From: Terebella lapidaria
Lineage: Eukaryota; Annelida; Polychaeta; Terebellida; Terebellidae
Length of the DNA: 64,000 nucleotides
NCBI GenBank assembly: GCA_949152475.1
Contig: OX424566.1
Coordinates: forward strand, 12,113,177-12,177,176
Direction: 5' to 3'
In this document: one piece after another, positions 34,101-46,100 of the stretch
Layout: each line of letters starts with the position of its first letter
How positions within the stretch are numbered: position 1 is the stretch's first letter
Translations under genes and position numbers: made by a program
Notes under the pieces: model-generated
Database searches by the model: none
Seen by the model: the letters and a program-made list of their open reading frames with translations, nothing else
Told to the model about the DNA's origin: nothing

Positions 34101-37100
34101 TTTTCCTTCATAATGGGAGCTGCCAGAACTGTACTCATAGTACGCTTGAAGATAGAGCTTAGATATTGGCACTTTCAAATAGGAAGTCATATATAGCGAG
34201 TTGGGAGGGGACCTTGAATTTGACCTTTGATGACCTTGAAAGGTCAAAACAGCCATTTTTGAGTGAAAAAATGCCCAAATTTGCCTCTACAGATGAAATG
34301 CATTTAGATAGAGCTTCAGTTTGCATTATGAACATATAAGAAGTCATATATGGAACAACTAATGATGACCTTGATTTTGACCTTGGATGACCTTGAGTGC
34401 TAAATGTCTGACTTGAAATCTTGAAAGTGGCCTCTGAAGCATAAACTTTTGCACATACAGGTTAGGATTGTGTATAAGCCTGTAAAAAAAGTCATGTATA
34501 AATGGCACATTTTTTGGTGACCTCGAACTTGACCTTAACTTTGAAGGGCGAATCTCAAAATCTGAAATTGGCCTATACACACGAAATACTTGTTGATAAA
34601 ACTTATATGTTTGTATTATAAACATACGAAGTCATGTGCAGCATACCTAATGGTGACATTGAGATTCACAAAGATGAATTTGACTTGTAAATCTCAAAAT
34701 CATATGTCACCTACAATGCTTGAAACCAAAATTGTCCGGTAACCTATCTTAGCCCTTGGGCTAATTTTTTTTATTTTTTATCACTGTCTCCCCAGGCGAG
34801 CGTTGCCAAGGCGACATCCACGACTGTTTGTCGGACCCGTGTCAGAACGGCGGAACCTGTCTGGAATGGACTGACGGACGGGCCGGGTACGAGTGCCTCT
34901 GTATGGGGACCTTCACTGGAACGCACTGCGAGTTTGACTCCCAAGGATGTGATCTTGCGGCACAGTGCCTCAATGGTGGAATCTGCAGTGTGCTGCCCTC
35001 TGGCGATGGTCAGTTGCACTTAATGGAAGTTCATCTTAGAATTCAAACCATGTTCTATTGACAACTTGTCAGGAAAGAATTATGTGAAACAAAAATTGTT
35101 CTTCATGAACCACAAAAAGAAGAAATACAACACTATTTATTTGCTACTTGATATAAATCAAATATACTAAATATTGGATCAGGATATCAATTAATATATA
35201 TTGTAAAATATATACTAAATATTGATTCATATCTTTGGTCTATTAATGACAAATGATAATTTTTTCGTCTTGTCCATGCAGGTTTCCAGTGTAATTGCCA
35301 GCCTGGCTGGACGGATGCCCGCTGTGGCACAGACATCAATGAGTGCGTGACATCCGTGCCGTGTCAAAACAACGGAATCTGTGTGAACAACCAGGGTTCC
35401 TACTACTGTATATGCGGCTTGTACTGGACGGGGCAGAACTGCGACCAGGACGTGTTGGAGTGCGCCAGTCTGCCGTGTATGAACAACGGACGGTGTGTGG
35501 AACAGGTTGGGGGGCCGTACTCCTGCGATTGTCTCACAGGTAGGGAACTCTATAAGCAATTAACCTATCCCAAATCCAGTTTGTCCGAGTCTTTTTACGT
35601 CATTCTCGACGTATTCGGCAAAACGTTACTATTGGCCAAAGAGAAGTTTTCTGACGTAATTTGTGAAACTCGGACAACTTTTGGGGGCATTTGGGATAGG
35701 TCAATTAATCCTGTCTAAACAATAACTTCATTTATAAGAATATAACTTCATGGTTTGAGAATATAAGTAAAGATATCAATTGAAAATATCAATCACATAT
35801 CACTTGAGAATATCTTCTGCAAATCCGCCTTTTCTCCCTCTTATCCGACAGGTTTTACTGGACTGCGATGCGAGATTGAGACACAGGAATGCTTGTCGTT
35901 TCCTTGCCGTAACGGTGGAACTTGTATCGAAGGACAAGGAGCATATGAATGTGTTTGCATTCCGGGCTTCACAGGTATAGTATGCTTATTTGTATCTCCC
36001 AAACAAGGTTAGACCAATACTATGGATTTATCAATAATCAGATCTCAACCAATTCTGTTAATTTTTTAAGGGGACATAATAGTTCATCATGACACATACT
36101 GATTTTTGTGATCGTTACAGGTGTGAACTGCGAGAATGAGACTAACGAGTGTGCCGACTCCACTGTCTGTTTGAATGGTGGTCAGTGTTTAGATCAGATG
36201 GCTGGATTTACTTGCATCTGTCAGGACGGGTTTCTAGGTCAAAACTGCGAGATCAACATCAATGAATGCGCCAGCTCTCCGTGTAGAAACGGAGGGTTCT
36301 GTATCGACGGGCCGAACAGATTCAACTGTTCTTGTCCGTCGGGGTTCACTGGTGAGTTCTTGTAAAGTGTGCAAAGGTATTTGAATGTAAAGCTTGGAAA
36401 TGAATTGGGAAATTTGACATTGTCAGCTTTACACGTAAATTATTAAATTTTCCCATAGCCTAGAAACTGCCAAATTTTATAATATGAAATCAAATTTGTG
36501 GTTTACCAAGTACATGTACAGTGTAATCTGTATAAACCGGATCTCCAGGGGACCCGGGCAGGGCTCAAAATTGCCCTTTGTGGGTAGCCATAGGCTCCCA
36601 ACTTTTCACATTTGCTCCCAGGCAATAGAGCCCACAAGCCAATTGGTTAATGAAAATCTGTAAAATTCTATTGAAATGTGCTTCCAGGAGCCAGTTGGCA
36701 CCTAAAATTTGTTGAATAGTGAGCCTTTGGCTCTTGGAAATAAATTATAATTTTGAGCCCTGGACCCGGGAAAAAATCCGGTATGGACAGAGCGCCGGTT
36801 TATCAAGAGTTTGATGAGATAGATCATCGATCATCTTACCTGATATGCGGATACCAGCCGACTACATTTTTTACTGTTAACCAACATAACATAACTGAAA
36901 ACTGGCCAGCTATTTCAAGTACCGGTACACGTAGTTACAAACTTTATGGACATCAGCATGATCTTATGTTATTGGTAATAAGTCGATATATCTATATAAA
37001 TTTATTGCAGAACTTTCAAGTAGATAATTTGAATCAATTGATAATAAATTGTAGGTTTTTTATTGACATCATCATAATCTTGTGCTATTAGCACATCTTA

Positions 37101-40100
37101 AACTAATTGCAGAATATACATAGTGAGACGAGATGTATGATTTCGTAGAATTGTTGTATGCTATGATAGCATGCGCTGATTAATAATCACTTTAAACAAT
37201 GTGTGTCACCCCAGTGATGAGCTTGCAGTGATTTACTGGAGAAACGTGTCAGGTAAATAATGCGTTCACAGTCTTCAAACGACCCCTAAGTGACGAAGAT
37301 TAGTCGGTGTTAATTACAATTTGTGAGTGCCATCTTCTTGACACTGTTGTGTTTACGAAGACGTGTGACTTAATCGAAGCCAATGACATCTATTCTGTGT
37401 TACGATGAAGCATGGCTGATTGCAATTTAGACGCCGCGATGTTGAATTATTGGGATAACGCCGGTTTGGACAATACGATATGGCCAGTTGGGTCACAGGA
37501 ATAGGGCCGGTTTTCAGAATGGACAACATCCGATATATTGAGAGTTGCTTACTTTAGAAACAAAGGGGAATAAATCGGGACCTAAGAGGAACGCCGGTAG
37601 GGAAAAAATTCCGGTATACACAAGAGCCGGTTTCGGCAGACTACACTGTATTCATTACTTACAAATACGATGATTTTTTTATGAGAAGCAAAAGAAAACA
37701 CAATCATAGAACTGCTGTGACTATCTGTTAGGTCCCCAGTGTGAGACGAACTTGGACGAGTGTCAGTCGTTCACGCCATGTTTGAACGGGGCTACGTGTG
37801 TGGACCGCAACAATGCCTTCGAGTGTCTCTGTCCGCCCGGCTGGACAGGTCAGTCATAGAAAAAAAAAAAATTTCTGATAACTGTTTTTAGAAATTTTGT
37901 TATCATTTAGCAAAATCGTTTGTGTCGTTTTCTTACATTTTTGGGAGTCAGACTCGTATCTCTCATCTTGTCATCAATGGAAAATTAAAACTTTTCAGTG
38001 CATTCGTACACAAGTGTATGTGGTGTAGTATATTTTTGTGCGTTGTATAATCTTTTTCATCCACCACCAATCTCAATTATTTCACTCATCTCACTGTTAT
38101 ATCGCATGTCCCACCTCTAACAAACTGCCGATACTATACACTGGACCCCAGGTGTCACTTGCTCATTGAACATTAACGAATGCGACCCGAGTCCCTGTCA
38201 GAACGCTGCCGAGTGTATCGACGCTATTGGAGACTACATCTGTAACTGCAATCAGGGCTTTACAGGTCAGTGGCACGACTGAGAGTGAAGTCTGTCAGAG
38301 AAATTATGATTCAACTGTAGACATAACTTGGAACCTCATATGATATCTACCAATTGTCTGAGGAATACTGCTCTAAAACACTGAAAATTGAAGAAAATTC
38401 AGACATACAAAGAATAGAATATACATCTAACTGATTATTATGATAAATGATACATGTGTAATAAACATTAACAGGCAAAAACTGCAGTGAGGACATCGCC
38501 GAATGTTCAGCCGAACCCTGCCTGAACGAAGGAGCCTGCGTCGAGACGCTCCCCGGAGCTTACGAGTGCCTCTGTCCTCCAGGTGTCGCTGGAGTCAACT
38601 GCGAGACCGTCTCCTTCGCCACGTTCGCCGGCAGCAACTACATCCAGACCACGGGCCCACTTGGTGGCGCGTTGATCGGGGGCCGTCGTCGCAAACGCCA
38701 AGTGGACCTTGGTGAGGGGAACTGTCAGTATCAAACACTTTTTCTAACTTTGTCAGTGTGCGGTGACGGCGGAGGGTTTTTTCGTCGGACATTCGGACCT
38801 TGGTCAGAGGAGCGATCGATGTTGCTGTATAAAGGAGGCTTGCCGTGTTCTACTTTTTTTCCAGGCACCTTACCATAGACGTCTCAATTTACCCAGGAGT
38901 GTAAATATTTGTACATGTAGAAATGGAATTTGACCAAAGCGATCCAGTGCTTTGAGAGAATTTGATAGATTTTTGTTAGTTTGTAGTTTTGAGTGTTCGA
39001 TCCCTCCCAAGATTGATGTTGATATGGATGATTTAACATGCTCCGAATGGACACCACTTTGTATTACCCTAAACATTTTCCATTTCAAAGTGTTCAATAC
39101 CTAATCTATCTATGAATCATTTAAAAAAAATGAAAACATTGATCATGGTTTCAGTGCTTATCATGATTGTTTTGGATGACATTGTTGGTTGCAGATAAAG
39201 TTGTGTACATATTCTGGCACAAAAGTCAGACCGAATGTCTATTGTTTCAGATGGCTATGACCCCCGGAATGACACTGACTTTTTGACGATAGAGTTTGAG
39301 TTCCAGACTTCAGTACCAAATGGAATTATAATATTTGCTTCTGGGGTGAGTTAGGATTCGCTTATTCATCTCAAACAATATATCGCTGCCCCAGCGCAAA
39401 ATACACGTGAGATAAGGATGGCCCAGTGCAAAACCCTACCTAAGCAGGGTTCAAGTAATATTTGGTTCTGGAATGCATACTGCAGGATCAGTATTTTTAT
39501 GTCTTTTATGTACGACTTTTGAAAAGTTTGTCAGCAGTTTCACTAAATTACCATTCCAAAATCAAAAGTTCAGGAATAAATGGTGACAATATCCAGATAT
39601 CTACAAGAGCCACAATGTCTACACAGGTGGATGGAGATGGACATCTTCAACACTTAGTGACGGAACTTTACGACGGAAATCTGCGAGTGTCCGCATCGTT
39701 TGGGCCAGAAACCATTGCAAGAAGTCTCCCAATACCTTCCAGTCAGGGCGACATCCTCTCCTCGAGTATCACATTCCACATCGGCCAAGGTAGACTGGAG
39801 ATCTGGCGGAATAAGGGGCTTTGCAATGAGACTGAGGTGGCATGCTCGATCAATGGAACAGCCATGTTAGATCGAGGAAATGTGGTGCTAGACGGAGCGG
39901 TATACATCGGTGGTATTCCACAGTTGTCCCCATTTATACGAAGTAAACTGAAGACAACTGAAGGCTATCGAGGGTGTCTTGGGGTGAGATTGCTACAGAT
40001 ATTGATGTGGTATTGTTGAAATCTAATTAACATGAATTTGGTGTGGTTTCCTTGTAACACGTTGTTTCATATGAAATTTTTCTCTTTTGCACAGAATTTC

Positions 40101-43100
40101 CTGATAAACGGTCAGCCCGTAAACTTTGGTACAGTGTCCCCTGATGCCCGCTTGACCTTGACCCTGATGATGGATCTATCAGCTGCCGGCACTTACCCAC
40201 AGCCCGGCTGTAACGCCCACCAGCCTTGTAGCGCCACCTATTGTCAAAACGGGGGCATCTGCGTCGACCTGTGGACCGAGAAAATCTGCGATTGTCTTCC
40301 TGGATTTTCTGGGCCAAGGTGCGAGAATCAGCACATATCGGAGTTCGCCCTAGGTGCGGGATTTCTGCACTTCGCCGGACAGGAACAGATCGCGGATGTT
40401 GAGTTCTGGATTTCCATACAGGAACCCACTGGAATCATCATGTACACTGTGAGTTTTGGGATTAGCGCTGTACTCCACGCTGGAATTTACTTTTGAGTTT
40501 TTTTCCCTCGGCAATAATAAACAGCCTGTAATAAACAGATTCCAATCAATCTGGATTTTCTTGCCTACAACAATCCACCAAATATCATTATGCTTCCCCG
40601 TGCTACCCCTTCCAGCTATTCTCGAACCTGTTCTGTGTGCTGGTCGCGGACAGCCGACTGCGAGTCCACTTAGTGGTCAGTGGAGGAGACGTCGTCCAGC
40701 AAATGACGACAGATCTCTCAGACGGAAATTGGTACAAGGTCAAGGTCACATTCGCTCGAAACCAGATTACAACGATAGGTGAGCCAATTGCACAAATCAT
40801 TCCCTCGATGGGTGGCCTTTTCTTTCTACTTTTCAGCTATTGAATTAGCCAAATAGTGTTTCTTAACCACTATAAATTAAAAAATCTCATATGTATAACG
40901 AAACACTGGTAAGTTCAAATTCACCATAAACATGCTGGTACCAGTTTTGACCTTTCACATCCCCCTTTATCGTGTACCCCATAGTGAGTGGCGTTGAAGG
41001 CACGCCTCTCTCAGACGACGTCCGTACAATTCCCGGCGCGTTGTTCGTTCAGATGCCACTGTTTATGGGAGAGCTCCACTCGGACCCCGTCAACTTCTGG
41101 CGCACGAGACCCCAGCCGCTACCATCATTCAACAGGTATTCCGAGAAGGAGCTCGCTTCTGGGCTGTGTTGGAGGAGTTTTGTGGGCTCAAGTATATTTT
41201 AAAGCTTCAACCTGTCTGCATCAGCAGAAAATTCTGTTTACATGTATAACATTAAAATAATACCATCATTTTTTCTGTTCTAGTTTCACTGGCTGCATCC
41301 AAAACCTGACGATTAATGGTCGTTCTGTACCTCCGGACTCTTCAGTGCCATCAAACTTCCAGAATGACCCTCCGCCGGCCAAGGCTGGCTGTTCCAGGGA
41401 GCACAGCTGTACCATGGACAGCTGTAATGGAAGGGGCAGCTGTCAGCCCAGCTGGGACAACTTCACCTGTGAATGCCAGGAAGATTATCTGGAGCCCAAC
41501 TGTCGGGAAGGTGAAGGGCATAGAAATTGGACGCAGAGTTTGAGAATAACCCCAGAGAAGCTTGAGAACAATTCCCGAAATGTTTTCATTGAAATTTTGC
41601 TTTGTGATTCTTTGTTTGTTTGTTCTGATGATTTTTGTGTTGGTTTAACTATCAAGATAAATACACATTAATTTGGTATCAGTAACATTGTAATATCAAA
41701 CATATTTAACTATATGAGACAGCTGAGAAAAATTTGAGCTAAGTTAAAGTTAGGATTCTAGAAAGACCTTAAATCACAACAAAGTATTTTTATACAAGAA
41801 TAAACAAATAATTATTTTTCAAGATTTTGAAATGTTGGACACAACTTCTACTCGTACAGTTTCTGCATCTAGCTACAATGGCCTGACGAGCTACACAGAG
41901 CTGATCCTTGACACCTCCGTTGTGCCGTTCGGTGACAGCAGCTCCTTCCAGTTCAGGACTCGGGAACTTGTGGGACGTCTCGTCTTTGTACAGCTGTTTG
42001 GGGAAGCAATATCGCGCGCTGAGGATAGCATCGAGCTTCGAATGTACGGGGGATCTGTACAGGCTATCGTCAAGGCACAGGGACAGAGTAAGTCGAGGAT
42101 TTACTAAAAATGATTTCTATAAAGTGACTGCACCAGCATTTTAGAAATTATAGAGATGACTTGACATATTAGCTTTCCAAAAGATAGAACATGCTATGAT
42201 GATCCATTTGTACTTAACAAATTATATCAGCGATGTTAATAAGCTTGATCACGATGTCATGTTCCCTTATTTCCATGATTTCTCTCTCCCACCCAGCGCT
42301 GGTGGAGTTTGTCGGCCCGACGACTAACGATGGTTCCTGGCACCAGGTGGCGTGGTATCGACAGACCTCTGGCCTTGTCTTCAGTGTTGATGGCGTGAAC
42401 CTGACACTAAATGTTCCATGGGACGTCCATCGCCAGAACTTCTCCAAGGATGTGTATGTCTACCTCGGCGCCCGACCCTTTGCCCCAAGTGAGTTGTAGA
42501 AGAATTTTATTGATTTGTTTGCGTAATTTGTGAAGCCGTATGTTGAAACTCCAGTGTTAGATCTCCATAGCTCAGCACTATTCCTATCATTTTGAGTGAG
42601 AGGATTCGTGAAAGTTCCTGAACAATATACCAGTAGATACGAAGATTAGTTTACCATGATGCTGTTCAAATTTTATGATTCATAGAATTTATGGCGAAGA
42701 AACAATTGATTCTTTTCCCAGGTGAAATCGAGACAATTATTGGCTACTACAAAGGGTGTATTCGGGATCTGCAGTTTAACAACCACCGCATCCACTACCT
42801 CGACTCAGACAGTCGTCAGGGAGGAGTCACAGTGGCCATGACAGCTGTGGAGCCAGGGTGTGAAGGAGACAAGGTCTGCGACATTGACCCTTGTATTGGC
42901 AACTCGTTTTGTTTCAACCTTTGGAACTCGTATGAGTGTCGGTGTTTAGACGGATGGGAAGGCCCAAACTGCGACCAGAGCACATCAGACTGCGTCAATC
43001 ACGCCTGCGAGAATGCTGCCACATGCATCGACGGCTTCCAAAATTACACCTGTCTGTGTCACCTGGGTTACACTGGTCGTTACTGCGAGCAAGTGATTCG

Positions 43101-46100
43101 AGCGTGCAATGACAAACCTTGTGTGGAGAACAACTCCCTGGACTGTGCCAACATGTTTCCCGAGGACTATCGGTGTATTTGTAAACAAGGATGGGAAGGA
43201 CAGAACTGTGAGCAAAATGTAAACGACTGCGCAAGTCGACCTTGTACAAATGGGGGAGAGTGTAGAGATTTGCTCAATGGGTTCGAGTGCGTGTGTCCGG
43301 AGGATTTTCTCGGCAAACAGTGTGAGACCCTATCTCTGTGTTTCTCTGACCCATGTCGTAATGGTGGGACTTGTTTCGTCAACGAAGACAATACAAACTA
43401 CACCTGTCGTTGTACAGAGTTGTACAAGGGCAGGCAGTGTGAGACTTTCAACTCGTGTTTTGAGCATTCCTGTAAGAATAACGCCACATGTGTCATTGAG
43501 GGTAATGTGTTCAGATGTGACTGCACTGAAGGGTTCTACGGAGTCCAGTGTGAGTTCATCGATGCGTGTCTGACAGGACAATGCTTCAACAGTGGCACAT
43601 GTATTAGAGTTGGAGACTCGTACAACTGCTCATGTTCTAGACACTACACAGGTCGGTTCTGTGAAATCACAATAGACAAATGTGCCAACGATGTTTGCTT
43701 GAATGGAGGGAGCTGCTTCTATGAGTGGGAAAACCCGGAGCAGAATTTCACATGCGAATGTCTTGATGGCTTCAGGGGCCAACTCTGTGAAATTGACATC
43801 AACGAATGTGAACCAGACCCTTGTGAAAATAACGCTGTGTGCATTGAAAGCAACACAAACCCGAATGTCACTTTTGATGACAGCCGCTTCATATGTGAGT
43901 GTCTTCCAGGATTCAATGGGTCTAGATGTGAAAATGACATTGACGAATGCTCCACTGATCCGTGTTTCAACTCAGGAGAGTGCATCGATGGAACCAACTC
44001 CTTCCAATGTCGGTGCCCAGCTGGTTTTGATGGACTTCGATGTGAGAAAGACATTCGAGACTGTTCATTTGCCCCTTGCTTGAACAATGGCATCTGCACC
44101 AACAACCCGCTCACTAGCTCTTACACATGTGACTGTCAGCCTGGGTTTTCCGGAGACACGTGCGAGACCGACATAGAAGACTGTCACCCGGAGGCGTGCT
44201 TCAATGGCGCCACCTGCCAGGACGGCATCAACAACTTCACATGTCTCTGTGATGACGGGTACGGTGGGGATCGCTGTGAGGAGGTCATCGACGCCTGCTA
44301 CAGCCAGCCCTGCCTCAACAACGGCCAGTGTGTGTACACGAGCCTCTGCAGCTGTCCGGACGTCCTGACGAGGTGCACCTGGCGCAATGAGACTTGCCAG
44401 GTCGTGGAATGTGGCCGGCGGGAGCAGTGCGTCGTCTTCCCCAGGCCGTTTATCTGCATCTGTGATGGGTTCCAGGGGTCGACTTGTGCTGAGGACGTGG
44501 ACGAATGTCGAGTGGGGACTCACGATTGTGCCAACGGGGGGCGCTGTGTGAATACCATAGGCGGGTTTGACTGTAACTGTGACGGGACTGGTTACCGTGG
44601 TGACAAGTGTACGGAGGAGGTGGATGAATGTGCGGACCCTCAGCCAGTGTGCTTCAACGGGGGTAAGATATTTTCCACCTCCAAATGCCCATGCTGTAAT
44701 ATTACAAATGGACATGTGTGAGATAATACACTGTTACAGGAGACGTGATAGCACTGAAAACATGATGGTATAAATCTGTTCAACTCACATAAAACACCTC
44801 AAATATTTTATCCTTCTGCAGGCACATGTTTCAATACGGTGGGCTCATACCTGTGTCAGTGTGCACCCGACTTCCAGGGCCGAGACTGCGGAGAGCACAG
44901 GAATCCTTGCCATGAGAGTCCGTGTGTTAACGGGGAGTGTCTCCCGAGTGGACGGTGTAACTGTCAGCCCGGGTGGACGGGTGCTAACTGCTCAGAAATC
45001 ATTGACCTCTGCGTCAGGTCAGACTTGTAACACCACAGCCATGTGGCAAAACTATGTGTACAAGTACAGTCCTGAACAAGTACTGTCTGGGTCCTAATCT
45101 TTCTCCCAGCATATGACACGTATATTTGGCGAAGAAAAAAACCCCCGAAATACGAAATTATTCTAAAAACCTGTAAATATCCACGATTTCTTTAAATGGA
45201 ATAACTTCATACCAATGATCAATAACTCTGCTTGCTTACACTGCAGTCGCCCTTGTCAGAACGGAGCAGAGTGCCTGAAGGCTCTGAATGCGTTCCAGTG
45301 TGTCTGTACGCCCGAGTACCAGGGCCTCGCCTGTGATATTGACGTGGACGAGTGTCTGAATAGTACTGTGTGCTCGGGACACGGGGACTGTCAAAACCAA
45401 ATCGGCAACTTCTCGTGTCAATGCGAAGCTGGATATATAGGTTAGGGATTTTATGCAAGGAAATCTTGGGTTATATGCCTATATCTTACCTCCAAAACAC
45501 ATTACGGGTTATGGCTTATTAGCCTTACTGACATAGGAGTTCTCCATAGAGAGAACCCCATTTGGAAAATGGGCTAGACAATGAATTGTCCAAGCCACTA
45601 ACCCACGTGACCGGATGGTGACGTCATTCTCGTCTCCTATGGCTGCTCTACCACATTGGATTTGCCTTGCTGACATAACTTTGCGAATTTTTTAGTTTTC
45701 ATCGTCTTACGAACACTTTCTTTGCATGCCTTTTTGGATATTTCTTTTCCTCGCTCTTTTGGCGTGCTTCGCGTGGATAGTTTCCGCTCCTCGGACTTCG
45801 TTTTGTGTTTGGAGCGCGGACTCCCCTCTTGCTGTGATGCGCCGCTGTGCTCAGTGCGGGCAGCAGCTTCCGTCGTGGGAAGTACACTCAGAGTGTATTG
45901 CGTGCCAGGACCCGGTGCATACGGATCAACTTACGTGCGGTTTGTGTGCGGACCGTTCGCGGGAGGAGTGGGGGCAGGTTCTTGGAGCTGTTCTCGCACG
46001 GAGAGACAAGTTGTCCCGTCAAGTGTCTCCAGCCCCGTCCTCTTCATCTTCCGCGTCGTCGGCCAAGCGTCGCCGCCGTCAGGAGAGGAAGACTTCTGCC

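Larger units (their letters stand above)
21049..38711 (+). other. crb: Crumbs exons 9-28: N-terminal EGF repeat cluster (about 30 repeats)
   Basis: Residues 393 to about 1675. Exon 9 opens with a Cys-rich linker ([18 protein letters not shown]), then a first EGF repeat. Nearly every later exon carries one or two complete six-Cys repeats of the form D-I/V-N/D-E-C...C-x-NGG-x-C...C-x-C-x-x-G-(W/F)-x-G-x-x-C. Many have the DINEC/DVDEC start plus a hydroxylatable Asn and aromatic residue, as expected for calcium-binding EGF. Most introns in this block are phase 1 and fall in the same place of the repeat (just before G-x-x-C), so it grew by exon duplication. By eye the count is 30-32. Exon 28 ends the block and starts the third LamG domain. 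Confidence 0.9.

Noticed and set aside
36753..37091. 112-codon frame inside the pogo-like element
   Set aside because: No DDE or helix-turn-helix motif; the element looks non-autonomous.
43250..44114. Long open frames on both strands over the large EGF exon
   Set aside because: Shadows of the Cys-rich Crumbs frame; codon periodicity and motifs belong to the plus-strand frame.
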